Shown here: one piece after another, positions 1-11,561 of the stretch | Position numbering within the stretch: position 1 is the stretch's first letter | Layout: each line of letters starts with the position of its first letter | Translations under genes and position numbers: made by a program | Assembly: GCA_903813345.2 (NCBI GenBank) | Contig: CAIIXF020000012.1 | Coordinates: 31,316,501 to 31,378,500 of the forward strand | Source of the DNA: Owenia fusiformis | Lineage: Eukaryota > Annelida > Polychaeta > Sabellida > Oweniidae | Reading direction: 5' to 3' | DNA: 62,000 nt | The notes under the pieces: model-generated | The model's database searches: none | Seen by the model: the letters and a program-made list of their open reading frames with translations, nothing else | Told to the model about the DNA's origin: nothing

Positions 1-344
1 TAATTTCATTGGTCAAAAATAACGGTTAACGGTTATAATGGCAACTTGACGTTTGGTTAGGCAGAGCACTTTTTACGTCACATTAAGAAAATATTTTTTA
101 CACATTGCTCTGAAAAATCTGTGAGAAAATATCAAAAATCCTTGAAATGAGAGCATTTTGTGAACTTATTTTTGCTGCCTTAAAGAATATCCTGTGAATG
201 TTTTGCTAAATGGCACAAAGGATTTCCAAAATCTAGCTCGGATTTGAGGTTGAAGCTTAGATTTCAAGGTTGAAGGTTGATATCAAGCTCAAAAAAGTTT
301 GTGTATCATGTTATATGTACTTCATTTATGCTGCTGCTTACCTT

Positions 345-690
345 CATTTATTTATTACATAATTATTATAGTCATGCTTATTTAAAGGCCCTTTCTTAAT
401 TTCTTCATTAAATAATTATAGTCACAATTAATTAAAGGTCCTTTTATGATTTCTTTATTGTATAATTATAGTTACAATTAATTGAAGGTCCAATTTTAAT
501 ATTTTTCATTTCTTGCATAATTATAGCCATGATTGATTAAAGGGCCTTTCCTAATTTTGTCACATATTATATAAGCACAGCCATGATTTCTTAAAGTCCA
601 TTACTTTATTTCTTCACATATTGTTCAATGATCTGATGATAGTCATGATTCATGTGTGTAAATGTCAATGTTTTAATTTACATATTCATT
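345..690. repeat. Degenerate AT-rich minisatellite, about 55 bp unit
   Basis: About six diverged copies of a unit carrying 'ataattatagtcacaatt' followed by 'aaaggtcc' and a T-rich run recur at roughly 361, 412, 465, 521, 570 and 632. It has no coding potential. The flanks, 1-344 and 691-835, show nothing recognisable. Confidence 0.6.
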
Positions 691-949
691 TTTACTTTGG
701 ATTATTATGAAACTATTAAAGGGCCATCCCTTTAAGTTGTTCAACATACATATTTCTTACAAATGGGAGCCAGCTTTTACAACTGTTATTGGCTTCCAGT
801 ACAATGTAAAGCATGTGTTACCTTATTTTTGCAGTCGTGCTTCAACACCCTGGACCTCCCCTCAGGGATGGGGGTCTTGAAGCTAGACTACATTTTTGAT
901 AATCTTCATGATGACTCTAAACAATTGAAATGATAACAACCACTTTCAG

Positions 950-1024
950 ACATCCAAGATGATGGTGTTGTAATAAGAGATCCTGCTTCCTTAGTTGATC
1001 CTATCACTGCAGTAGAACAGCAAG
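950..1024 (+). CDS. Possible isolated internal exon, unknown gene
   Basis: A 75 bp open stretch lies between an acceptor-like 'cactttcag' and a donor 'gtaaag'. It starts with two bases of a split codon and ends with one, so it is a symmetrical phase 1-1 exon encoding 24 residues beginning IQDDGVVIRDPASLVD. Its end phase matches the first visible exchanger exon at 26193, but exchanger transmembrane exons would be missing between them, so I do not join the two. It may be a chance open stretch. Confidence 0.3.
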
Positions 1025-1959
1025 GTAAAGCATCAATAAATATTTGTTTTTTCAATATTATTTTTGTCATATATGAATATTACTTTTTTATACAGAGAAT
1101 TTAGTTTTGATGTTTCTACTTTTTAAATGTTAGTTTTTGGGTCCTTATTAGTTGCAATACTTATAATTACTTTCTCAAAATTTCATTTCTTCCCTAGTCT
1201 GAAACATGACCCAATATATAAAACCTGGCCCAAATATAATAAATATGGAACATTACCTCAAATATAAAAGATAATCTTCAATTATTTTTCATTTTAGATG
1301 AATCAACCCCAAATCAAGTTTAAAAGTCTATAATTACTTCATTGCTAAAGTTCCAAGTTTCAAAAAACACAGCAGTTAAATTCTGGATTTTCCGTACTTG
1401 GAATTTCCTTTAGTTTCTACTGGAAGAGTGGTAGTTATACTCTAAGAGCGAGGAGGAAAATTCTTAATAAATGGAGTATAGTTGGTTTGGCAGCATTTTC
1501 ACTTAGGGGGAAGTCTTGGATGAAAATTCTACCTAGGTGATAGCTTCACAGAGTGGTACATAATTCTTTTTTTCGGGGGTTAGCCCCCTACCACCCAAAA
1601 ACACCCCACCCCGGGAAAATAATTTTTTCATTCTCAATAACTTTAGATATCTTGATGTTTGTAAATTACATACATGAACATTATATATATGAATCATTTG
1701 CAAAATAGTGCCAATCACTCCTACAGAATTTGAAAAATAGTACAAAGTATGTACCCCAGGGGGCAAATTCGTGACCCATTTTCTTACTATTTAGAGCCTC
1801 ACTTTTCAATCAGACACTGAAAGACATTTGAAAAATTCATGTGAAGTGCCCAGTAGCAGGCCTATAAGCCCTGAAAGATTCAAACTAATTGAATTAGTAG
1901 GAGTCAAGGAAAAAATTGTTGATTCTTTGAAAAATTTGACATTTTTGAGAGGGGTGATT
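1025..1959. other. No recognisable feature
   Basis: AT-rich sequence with short open frames that look random. I see no splice-bounded exon, inverted repeat or protein similarity. Confidence 0.5.
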
Positions 1960-3715
1960 TTGTGTATGACTATAGCTGATGCCTATGGTTTTTAGATATA
2001 TCCCTCTTTGATGATAAATATGGTTTTGAAGTATGGGAATAAGATGTAAAAAATAATTAAAATGGGTTTTAAGGAAGTTTTAAGTTTTAAACAAGTTCAA
2101 AATTCAAAGAATTGTACAATATCAGGTCTGAATTTACGGATTTTAAGTAAGACCTTGGATGAGCCTTAGATTTTTTACATCTGTCCCCCTTTGATGATAT
2201 TTATGGTTTTGTAGTGTGGAACTAAGATGTACAAAATAATTTAGATGGTTTTTAAGAAGGTTTAAGGTTTAACAAGTCCAAAATTTGAAGAATTGTACAA
2301 TATCAAGTCTGAATTTACCAATTTCAGGTAAGACCTTGCATGAGCCTTTTATTTTTTACATTTGTCCCTCTTTGATGATATGTATGTTTTTTTAGTGTGA
2401 AACTAATTAGTAAAAAGTAATTAAGATGGATTTGAAGTATGGTTTAAGGATTTTAAATGAATCCAAAATTTGAAGAATTGTACAATATCAGGTCTGAATT
2501 TATGTATTTCAGGTATGACCTTGGATGGCCCTCATGTTTTTTACATCTTTCTCTCTTTGATGATATTTATGGTTCTATAGTGTGGAACTAAGATTTAAAA
2601 TATAATTTAGATGAATTCTAAGAAGGTTTAAGGATTTTAACAAGTTCAAAATTTGAAGAATTGTACAATATCAGGTCTGAATTTTCGAATTTCAAGTATG
2701 ACCTTGGACGACCCTTTTGTTTTTTACATCTGTTCCTCTTTGATGATATTTATGGTTTTATAATGTGGAACTAAGATGTAAATATAATTTAGATGAATTT
2801 TAAGAAGGTTTAAGGAATTTAACAAGCTCAAAATCTGAAGAATTGTACAATATCTGGTCTGAATTTACAGATTTCAGGTAAAACCTTTCGTGAGCCATAT
2901 ATTTTTCACATCAGTCCCTCTTTGATGATATGTATGGTTTTGTAGTGTGAAACTATTATGTAAAAATAACTTAGATGGATTTGAAGAAGGTTTAAGGATT
3001 TTAATGAGTCCAAAATTTGAAGAATTGTACAGTATCAGGTCTGAATTTACGAATTTAAGGTATAACCTTGGATGACCCTTATGTTTTTAGATTTGTCCCT
3101 CTTTTATGATATTCATGGTTTTATAGTGTGGATCTAAGATGTAGAATATAATTTAGATGAATTTTAAGAAGGTTTAAGGACTTTAACAAGTTCAAAATTT
3201 GAAGAATTGTACAATATCCAGTCTGAATTTAGGAATTTCAGGTAGGACCTTTGGTGAGTCATATATTTTTACATCTGTCCCTCTTTGATGATATATATGG
3301 TTTTGTAGTGTGGAACTAAGATGTAAAAAATAATTAAGATGGATTTTATGATGGTTTAAGGATTTTCACATGTTCAAAATCTTGGAGAATTGTACAATAT
3401 TAGGTCTGCAATTAACACATTTTAAGTATAACCTTGGTTGGCTCTGTTTAAACAAGTTCGAAATCTTGGCGAATTGTACAATATCAGATCTGAAAGTAAC
3501 AGATTTCAAGTATAACCTTTGTTTGCCCTTATGTTTTTAATATCTATCACTTTTTGATGATATATATGGTTAAGTAGTGTGGAACTAAGAGGTATAACAT
3601 AATTAAGATGGGTTTTAAGGAGGTTTAAGGTTTTAAACAAGTTGACAACTTGACAAATTGTACATTAACAGATCTGAAATGAACAAATTTCAGGTATAGC
3701 ATTGTTATTGCATAT
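1960..3715. repeat. Minisatellite, about 183 bp unit, 9-10 copies
   Basis: A unit containing 'gaagaattgtacaatatcag', 'ccctctttgatgatat' and 'gtgtggaactaagatgta' recurs with the first motif near 2111, 2292, 2477, 2659, 2837, 3024, 3205, 3386, 3473 and 3657. Spacing is about 181-187 bp, except for one shortened copy of about 87 bp. Copies differ by many substitutions, so the array is not freshly homogenised. No open frame runs through it. Confidence 0.85.
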
Positions 3716-3872
3716 GTATTAAATGGCATAATATAATACAGAACTTGTGATACAATTAATGTGTAATTTTTATAAAAAATTATATGAATTTATATGAAAT
3801 ACTAATATTTAACACAATAAAACCTGTGTGTGTTGAACTTTTTTTGCCAAGGAAAAACGTTCAGTCTTGTTA
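3716..3872 (+). repeat. Dispersed repeat, copy A
   Basis: The stretch running from 'aaatggcataatat' through 'acttgtgatacaattaatgt' to 'ggaaaaacgttcagt' recurs in the same orientation at 32230-32375 with few differences. The 183 bp minisatellite lies directly upstream of copy A only. It is probably part of an interspersed element whose ends I cannot define. Confidence 0.7.
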
Positions 3873-3894
3873 GGCTGTATCACAGAGGTAACTG

Positions 3895-5318
3895 GTCAAC
3901 TCGTACCCAAGACAACTCGTACCCAAGTCAAGTCGTACCCAAGACAACTCGTACCCAAGACAACTCGTACCCAAGACAACTTGTACCCAAGTATATGTTT
4001 TGTTTTGAATCAAGTGTTGGGCTGGGAATGGGTATAGATATACATATTATACATATTATAATGGTTACATACAGTTCAGAATAGTTTGAAGTATGTAGAA
4101 GAGTTTTTGGAAGAAATCGATTGAAAGGACGATTCTCGATTTGGAGAACAGTCTCCTGGGCTAATAATTTTTTTCATGAAAAATATAGAAATATTACCCA
4201 AATTAAACTATGAATATTCAAAAGAGGACATTTAAATCTACAAGATGTAAAAATAACAAATTGGTCTGAAGCAGGGATAATGCTCAATTAGACTGATTCA
4301 ATAAAATACAAGTCTTGATTTTGGGGAAAAAGGTTCATCAGTGTACTGCGCTAATATTTTTTTGCGAAAAATCTAAAAATATTACCCAACTTAAATTATG
4401 ACTACTCAAAAGAAGACATTCAAATCTATATTATGTAAAAAAAATCAAATTTGTCCGAAACAGGGATAATGCTCATTTAGATTGATGAACTTCGTTCTCC
4501 AAACCGAGAATCGTCCTTTGTGACCAAATATATTGGTCACAGATTCAGATGTTCGAGGGAAGAGATTTATGTTTATTCCACATATTCATAATCATTGTTC
4601 ACAATATTAGTGGTATTTTTGTATGTTAATGAGTGTTTGGAACAAGTATCAGATCTAATTCATCTTGAAATATGGTATTATCAAAAATATAAAGATTTTC
4701 AAAACTTGCGCCTATTTCTTATTAAACAGATAATCTATTTAGGATTTCATATTATCAGATTAAAGAATGATAATTCTAAGAAGTCACCTTCATAAAATTA
4801 AACAATAAAAAATATTCTAAATAATATGAATATCAAATATTATTTTGATACTTATTCATACATGATATAATACACTTTGCATGCGTGTGTTCAAATATAA
4901 TCCAATTAAGTTCAAAATGGAAAAGAAATTAACAGATTAAAGTTCCCTTATTAATTTTCTCTGAATGCACTGAGCTAAATTAATTGTTTGATTCATTTGT
5001 TGAAAAGTTACTGTTGTAATTATATTCATTTATATATATGTATTACAAAAAAGTAGAGAACAAGCCCTTCAAAGCACTTCAAAGGTAATCCAAGTAAAAA
5101 CAAAATGCTTTGCTTAATCCATTGAGAAAAAATGTCTTCTAAATTCAGAAAAAAATATTGAGGCACATTATAACATTAAACATTTTGACACAGACTCAAT
5201 TTGTTTTCTTATATGCACCCATAATACAGAAAATAAACGTGGGTACGAGTTGTCTTGGGTACCAGTTGACTTGGGTACGAGTTGTCTTGGGTACAAGTTG
5301 TCTTGGGTACGAGTTGAC
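3895..5318. mobile_element. TIR element with 16-bp subterminal repeat arrays
   Basis: The left end carries about six tandem copies of 'aactcgtacccaagac' (3896-3993). The right end carries about five copies in inverted orientation (5240-5318). The outermost bases are GTCAAC at 3895 and GTTGAC ending at 5318. The body is AT-rich, has no transposase, and contains a second TIR element (4124-4519). No target-site duplication is clear, so the superfamily is unassigned. Arrays of short subterminal repeats are typical of transposase-binding regions in large non-autonomous DNA transposons; that role is inferred here. Confidence 0.7.
4124..4519. mobile_element. Nested 396 bp MITE with internal direct duplication
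   Basis: Terminal inverted repeats of 26 bp (4124-4149 and 4494-4519) begin AAAGGACGATTCTCG and differ at about one position. The interior is two diverged copies of a roughly 190 bp unit, each containing 'ctaatattttttt', 'aaatattaccca' and 'cagggataatgctca'. There is no coding capacity. Confidence 0.75.
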
Positions 5319-5442
5319 TAGGAAGCATCACAGACATATCGTTACTGCGTAGGCCATTGGTGAGTTTGTATTAAAGGCCCAATGTCAAGCTTAAACCACT
5401 TTGGCTAATATTGAAGTCTTACCCAATAATATTACAATAAGA

Positions 5443-6482
5443 CACGAGGGTTGTCCCATAAGTCTTGACATTTTTTAGAAATTCATAGAATATTTGAGAT
5501 ACAATGATAAAATTTTTACATGTAGCTTGGATATATTTCTATTATCTCTGAAAGTTTCATAGCATAATAAGCTCATTTGGCAATGTTACAGATGATTTAA
5601 AATGGAAAGTTGGGGGTATCCGGCGCAGAAAACAGGATAAAGTTTACAAAATATGACATAAAAATCAAGGATTTGGGAGCACATCCCAAGTTAAATATTT
5701 TTTTCTGCTCCTCTTTCAGAATATGTTGGACGAATCTAGGGGCTACCTTTGACATCCCAATGTCTTTCTCTATCACTCTGTGAGCAGTACTCTTAAAGAA
5801 GTTCTCCTTCCAGCCCTTATACTCTCTGCAATATGTGATATGAGATCGTCAATCGATTTTGGCCTTCCACTTCTAGGGCTTTCAAGGAGCATCCTTCAGG
5901 CTATCTCCAGTTTTTTTTAACTTCTTCTACCACCTCCATATTGTAGGTGCACTGGGAGTATACTGTCTATATACCTTTCCCATGGCAGTTCTTATTTGGG
6001 GAGATGTATGCCCTAAGGAGGCGTGGTATTGCACAACTGCATGCAATGATTTAACATCTGGTGACAAAATCCCTGCTAATTCGATTTTCAAAATGCTGTG
6101 TCTCTGTACCAAAATTGAGCAATTGTGCTACTTTATTATGATACCGCAGTGGTATTTCTCAAGATTTTACAAATAATATGGTGTTTTTGTCAATCTAGAC
6201 AGGTGATTCACAATTTAAGATGCATACCATCCTTTAAAATACCTAATACTTCCATGGTTTCATTTTACATTTTTACTCTATTTCATGACTGCCCCACCCC
6301 CCGACTCCCCCAGTTACCATAGCAACCATAATAGTTACTCAAATCCTTAATTTTGTTATGAAACTATCACAATGTTAAAGATAATCGATTGATCTTGATA
6401 CATACCAATTTTCAGCCAAATTCATTAAAATCTTTTTGAATTAGAATAAAAATTTCAAAACTTATGGGACAACGCTCGTTTG
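5443..6482 (-). mobile_element. Degenerate mariner-family transposon, internally deleted
   Basis: The ends match as inverted repeats: 'cgagggttgtcccataagt' at 5445 pairs with 'acttatgggacaacgctcg' near 6459-6478. This is the typical form of mariner termini. At about 1.04 kb it is shorter than a full mariner (about 1.3 kb), and the transposase remnant covers only the N-terminal part. The precise TA target duplication is unclear. Confidence 0.8.
5690..6112 (-). pseudogene. Mariner transposase fragment (DNA-binding region)
   Basis: Read on the minus strand from 6112, the frame gives an N-terminal helix-turn-helix-like region ending in YTPSAPTIWRW. After a stop and a frameshift the family linker SLKDAP and the motif SPRSGRPKS follow. 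Further down are RRTSLRVLLTE and, after another break, a segment resembling the mariner motif before the first catalytic Asp. The DDE catalytic domain is not recognisable. Stops and frameshifts make it non-functional. Confidence 0.75.
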
Positions 6483-6544
6483 TGTCAAAATTGTTTTTCT
6501 GAGTACTTTTTGTTTGAAAAATTATGATTTTTAACTTATTTAAG

Positions 6545-6870
6545 ATGTCAAGCATTAATTAAACCATTGATTATATTTCTTAATAATATCCATGGTTCTT
6601 AAAATTGGTCATAACTTCTTCATGTCTTTCCTCAGTATAATTTAATTGAACCATTGTATTGAATTTCTTAATGATATTCATTGGCCTTAAATTGGTCACT
6701 ACTTCATGTCTTTTCCTAGCACGATTTAATTAATCCATTGTATTATATTTCTTAATAATATCCATTGGCCTTATATTGGTCACTTCTCCATTTCTTTTAT
6801 CAGCATAATTTAATTGAACCATTGTATTGAATTTCTGAATGATATCCTTTGGCCTTAAATTGGTCACTAC
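6545..6870. repeat. Tandem repeat, about 92 bp unit, flank of array unit
   Basis: About four copies of a unit with 'taattaaccattgtattat', 'tttcttaatgatat' and 'ccttaaattggtcac'. The same repeat lies beyond the 5' end of the somatomedin-B genes at 19085-19390 and 25325-25640. It therefore marks the 5' flank of each duplicated unit. Here its gene is missing and a mariner element sits next to it. Confidence 0.75.
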
Positions 6871-7034
6871 AATTTGGGCTATAAGAATGACAATGATACC
6901 ATTAAAAATTGATATAAACAACCAAATTAAATAGATATCAATAGTCCCAAAAACACAAATTTGCGAAATTAATTGCAAATTAAAGACAAATACAGTACAG
7001 TACAATATTTATTACAAAAATGGTATATCATCTG

Positions 7035-7560
7035 TATAGCAATTAGTTATTGTATGATGAGGTACACAATCACAGGAAATAGTGTCACAAACAGTGAAAC
7101 CATTGTAAACACATCTCTAGTCTACCAACCATGATGGCTCTGCTGTAACATGGCATAACATACTATAACCATGGTACAAATATCATCTCTAAGCTGACCA
7201 ACACTTGCCTCTGACATAATATGGCATCAGATAAAATGTTGCCTCGGAATCCAAATGGCAGAAATAATATAACCATGGCACAAATCCCAACTCTAATCTT
7301 CGTACTTTGTTGCCTCTGCCGTAATATAGCATAGAATAATATAATCATGGTACAAATCTCATGTCTAATCTACCAACACTGTCGCCTCTGAAGTAACATG
7401 GCATGGCATGATATAATCATGTTAAAAATCTCATCTATAGCCTACCGACACTGTTGTATCTGACATAACATGGTATAACATAATAATATATAACCATGGT
7501 ACAAATCTTATCTCTGAATCTACCAACCCTAAGGATATAATAAAGTATATTATAACATAC
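7035..7560. repeat. Tandem repeat, about 75-80 bp unit with accatggtacaaatc
   Basis: Diverged copies contain 'ataaccatggtacaaatc' then 'ctaatctaccaacac', 'ttgcctctgacataa' and 'catggcataacat'. A second array of the same unit is at 20150-20450, again just before the 'cctatgacgaagtat' joint that starts the next unit. It is part of the segmental duplication. Confidence 0.75.
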
Positions 7561-8048
7561 CTATGACGAAGTATAGTGTAAACTGTTCACAAGAGAGCGG
7601 GTCAATATAACTTTTGAAAAGCCTGCGCCCGCTAACTTTCTGATTGGTCAAGCGTTTAGACTACGCCATACATTAGGCCTAGGTCAAATTCACTAGTACA
7701 TTTGTAAGATGCAAACATGGGAATAAATCATCATTTCCGAACCATTGCTAGTCAATTAGATAAGAAAACGATACTTTCTGACCAGACTAGATCATCATAG
7801 GTATGTTATAAATCGTTTATGTCACTATAGTAGCACATATGCCCTCGGTTCTCAGTGATCAATGTCCCTCCCAAGGTTGGGCCATATATCACTGAAACCC
7901 TCGGGCATATACATGTATGCAACGGTAGTGACATAACCTCTAATTAAATTTATGAAACAACATATATAACATATATATGTTAACATTATCATAAATTAAC
8001 ACCTTTTAAATAAATCTACCCGTATGGTAATACCTCTTGTGTCAATAT
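7561..8048. repeat. 3' flank of somatomedin-B unit 1, with hairpin element
   Basis: This block is repeated almost unchanged at 21848-22246. It includes 'gcctgcgcccgctaactt' and 'tctgattggtcaagcg'. At about 7805-7945 there is a foldback: 'gtcactatagtagcacata' then 'tgccctcgg' on the left pairs with the same sequence inverted on the right ('cctcgggcatat', 'gtagtgacat'). The TA-rich stretch 'acatatatatgttaacatt' near 7967-7986 is an empty target. The corresponding site in copies 2 and 3 carries two different mariner-like insertions. Confidence 0.75.
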
Positions 8049-9308
8049 TTAAAAGATTAAGAATAAAATAAAACAGCACAACCATTGTAATAACCCTATC
8101 TCTAATATACCAACATTGTTGCTCATCTTGTCAGTATTCTGGGATTCCTTGCCCTCTGAAACATCCCTTGGGAAGGGTGGTACGTATGGTAACAGTTTAT
8201 AAGTCATGCTCAGTTCAGGTGGGTGCTTAATAGTTCGGTCTGCAAGGTTTGTACATTTCTCAAACATCTGAGCCATTAGTCGTAAAACTGTAGCATTACT
8301 TGCTTTAGCACTAATTGCTACATTGAATTCATATTCAATTTTACCTTGCTTGATTAAATCAGAAAATGTAGTGATATATACATGCTTTATGAGCCCCAAT
8401 GGTTGATATGCTTCTTTAATCAAGGTATGCATTGTTTCATGGACATAATTAGCAAATCCTGCTTTGTTATCACCACGCAAATAAGAAGCATTGGGAAGTT
8501 TGAAATGACATCTAATGGTAACATTGATGAGTCGACTGACTAGCAAACATGAGTTGTCATTCAAGGCATAACCCTTTGGGCATTTGCTTGCTTTGCAGGA
8601 GCCCCTGAAATCAAAATCAAATTCTAACGACTTGAGACTTAGCTGCCCACCTGTGCTGATTAGCTTCTTAAAATTAAGGTCAAGTAATAATTGAAGAGAA
8701 AACAGCATTCTTAACTTTACTAAAATCTTGCGGCATATCTAATTATTATTATTATATCTTGGTTACCGCCATATTTGGCGAGCAATACCTCATTGGTATA
8801 TTCCGTATTTTACGTATTTTACACTCGAAGATAGAGCCAGAAACCCCTCCTTGGAGGAGCCCTGTGTTCTTTTATGTGCACAGGTACACAGACATACAGG
8901 TACACACTTCAGCCTTTTATACGAGTCGTGAACCACTCAGTCAAACACCCAGAATTACATAACGCTCAAACAAACTTGTCTGAACCGGGAATCGAACCCG
9001 GGGCCAAGCAATATTGGTAACCTTGACTCTCTCTGCCACTGAGCCATAGCGGGTGGAATATGTCACAAATACTCAACCTCTCATCCCGAACACATTTCAT
9101 ACAGTACCAGTTGTGGTATATTTTTGATTATGTCTTGCCCAGTTGAAGCACAGAGATGTGCAATGGCACTTTTCTTACATCTTGTACAGTCATGGATAGT
9201 GGGCAAATATTGCCTTGTCTTCGTTGGCGGTATAAACTCTAAGCTACATGTTTCATCTTGTTTTAGAAAGTCAAAAATAAAGGAGATGTCAGCATTAAGT
9301 AATTTATC
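8049..9308 (-). pseudogene. Somatomedin-B family gene copy 1, truncated and interrupted
   Basis: It is homologous to the C-terminal half of the intact copy at 17151-18800. The 3' end is well preserved and keeps the hydrophobic tail LLQWLCCFILFLIF directly before the stop, as expected for a GPI-anchor signal or a terminal membrane segment. It lacks the 5' half, including signal peptide and somatomedin-B domain, because homology ends at about 9308. Other lesions are a tRNA-derived SINE at 8743-9056, a 14 bp deletion near 9120 and a 2 bp deletion near 8704. It cannot encode the full protein. It shows what the family's C-terminus looks like when not truncated. Confidence 0.85.
8743..9056 (-). mobile_element. 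tRNA-derived SINE inserted in copy 1
   Basis: Read on the minus strand, the head (about 9056-8985) carries a near-perfect polymerase III A box (TGGCTCAGTGG) and B box (GGTTCGATTCC) in tRNA-like spacing. The body follows and the tail is a short ATA/TAA microsatellite near 8743. The sister copy at about 17703 has uninterrupted 'atatctaatatgtcacaaat', so this is a clean insertion, with a short ATT-like repeat at the junctions. It is not an independent tRNA gene: the body continues about 240 bp past the tRNA part and the folded ends are poor. Confidence 0.85.
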
Positions 9309-9370
9309 TGAAACCCTCGGGCATATATGCAACGATAGTGACATAACCTCTAATTTAATTTATGAAAAAC
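9308..9370. repeat. Duplication junction inside a hairpin element
   Basis: At 9308 the copy 1 coding sequence switches to 'gaaaccctcgggcatatatg', which is the right arm of the 3' flank hairpin seen at 7890-7945 and 22170-22205. It continues into 'ttaatttatgaaaaac'. This is the boundary between array units 1 and 2, and it falls near the hairpin centre. Confidence 0.7.
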
Positions 9371-10359
9371 AGGATCTTAAGAGGTTCTGGACAAATCATT
9401 TGATTCTGGACTTGTCATATTTTTTTTTCAACGAAATCACATCCAAGGGTTGAATTTTTATTAGCTATTTAGAGAGTGAGTCCTGCCTAGTATTAATTTC
9501 AATAAAAAAAGTTAAAATAGAACCCTATTTGAGAGTCAATCTAATACTTACATTACATTGATAAATTAAGGCAAATCCTGAAATATTTTTAAAGTGCGTT
9601 TTTAATGAAATATTATCCAGCAAGTATTTAAATGAAACGGTCTTATTTAAATACAAATCATAACATGATATTTTTCTTGAAACATTTTTCAATGAAATTC
9701 AATTGAAGGGTCAAGATAAAACGAGCTAATTTAGGTGAAAACCCTTACATGATGATGTGTTTTCATAACTTCTTTCATAAAATTCCATCAAGGGGTGAAG
9801 ATAAAATGATCGAATTTAAGTGATTTAAGGATCACGAGAATATGTTTTCTTTGATATTTTCTATGAAATCCCATCCAATGGTCAAGGTAAAATTTTGATT
9901 TTGATTTTGATTTGGTCACGTGTTCGAAAGATCCATATAAGGCCCATAGAACCATATAGGAACGTCATTTTGAATGTCACGTGATAGATCCATATAAGGC
10001 TTTTAGAACCATTTATGGAAAGATGAGGGAAGCCCCTGACACCTATTTCACGATTTTTATGCACTTCATTATTGTACCGAAGTTTGCCGATTTGATTCGT
10101 CGTATTTCGGAATCCTGGTGACAATTTTATACTCCATTGGAGTATTTTTGACCTACTTCTTATGACGGAAATTCCCGAACCTTGTTCGGATTAATCCGGA
10201 TTTTCTGACCTACTTTATCTACCGAGATTTCACGAGTTAACATTCGTCTCATTCCGGAATCCTGGTGACAATTTTATACTCCATTGGAGTATTTTTGATC
10301 TACTTTTTCTGGATTTTGCCCTACTTATTATATCTTGACAACAAGCAAATCAAAAAGTT

Positions 10360-10445
10360 CGACATGAACGGGTCTCGATCAACTAACCTTGACTATGGAA
10401 GCCAGGCACGCTAACCATGAGGCCAACGAGCTATCGATATGAAAG
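10360..10445 (-). other. tRNA-like segment in the left arm
   Basis: On the minus strand, TAGCTCGTTGG then GGTTAGCGTGCC and GATCGAGACCCG resemble a tRNA D-arm/A box and T-arm/B box. The right arm repeats it at about 14905-14985 in inverted order. Acceptor pairing is not convincing, so this is a tRNA-derived remnant and not a gene. Confidence 0.5.
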
Positions 10446-10549
10446 AACAAAAGTATTATATATTTATACCGAGCGTCAATTCAAAATGATCCTCACTTTT
10501 GTCTCCACTTAAATACGACTCGTCAGTTGCAATTGTATCCAGAATAGTA

Positions 10550-10625
10550 GAACGCCTATGGCGCTAGTGAATAACCAAGTCCCAGGTGAGTGGTTCGTAT
10601 CCCTCCGTGATATACTATTTTTGTT
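10550..10625 (+). other. Second tRNA-like segment in the left arm
   Basis: TGGCGCTAGTG and, about 30 bp later, GTGGTTCGTATCCC form an A-box/B-box-like pair. The inverted copy is at about 14735-14810 in the right arm. It is probably a decayed tRNA-like or SINE piece. Confidence 0.45.
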
Positions 10626-10709
10626 TTATTAAATACGACAGAAAGGAGCAAGGTGTAGGTTGAAAACAAGACGTTAGTTTGTTTCAAAACAGTTTGGAAA
10701 CATTAATCT

Positions 10710-11561
10710 CTGGAACATTATTTTTTCAACACTGATACAAATTTCCCTGACATTTCCCTGACATGTCTACCGTTTCAAAATTCCCGGTCATCTTTGGCCC
10801 TTTTGACCTAATTTTAAAATTACCTGACATTTCCAGCACTTGGAAAATCAAGTCAATTTCCCTGACATTTCCAGGTGTGTATGAACCCTGGAAATATCCC
10901 ACTGGCTCGCCCTATGAATCGCTGGCACAGATTGGATTGATTAGTGTTTCAAAATGGTGGACGAAGTGTTTGATTAGATAATTTACATATTAAGCTTCTT
11001 AAAGGGGCAACAAGGCCTGTACATAGAAAATTCGAAATTTTTTACATTTTCTGAATTTTTAGGGCAACATTTGGCTTTAACATCTTTTTTTATACATTTT
11101 TTCTTAAAATGTATGGATAAACAATAAAATTTCAGCATTAAGCAGTGCAAATTCAGTTCAAAGCTTCTATAAAGGGAGTCCAACTTATAGATTTTGAAAA
11201 TCCGACTCGTTTAAAGAAGAATATCAGCAGCTTAAATCACGCCTTGTGATCATACAAAATGGATGGAGGGGGGAGGGGGTAGGCGATTTCTGCAAGAAAA
11301 CTCAACAAATTTGGAAGATTTATTTTTTTCAAGATAAAATTTACAACTGAATTGCCAAATGAATAGGCGCAGTGCATGGCAAAATATGTAAGGTCTTCTA
11401 GTATTTTTTGAACTGATACGCTTCTAAGATATGAGATCTAATTATAAAAGGCGCATCATCATCATCATCATCATCAACGTGCAAAAGTCAATGTTTTTGC
11501 TATAAATCAGGCAACAATGGTCTACACGACCTGTAATAAATAGGTATGAGGGGCGTTATTA
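10710..11561. other. Core of the long-armed element, left part
   Basis: No coding frame is supported. Repeated 'ttccctgacattt' phrases near 10745-10870 suggest a small local duplication. An (atc) microsatellite lies at 11452-11476. Confidence 0.45.

Noticed and set aside
835-950. Possible exon after 'tttgcag' reading SCFNTLDLPSGMGVLKL
   Set aside because: The open frame is short, ends in a stop, has no donor and resembles no family I recognise.
3830-4084. 84-residue plus-strand frame with repeated TRTQDNSYP
   Set aside because: It is created by the 16 bp transposon end repeats. No family, splice or expression support.
8985-9056. Stand-alone tRNA gene on the minus strand
   Set aside because: It is the head of a SINE with a further body and TAA tail, inserted cleanly in a duplicated gene. 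The acceptor ends do not pair well.
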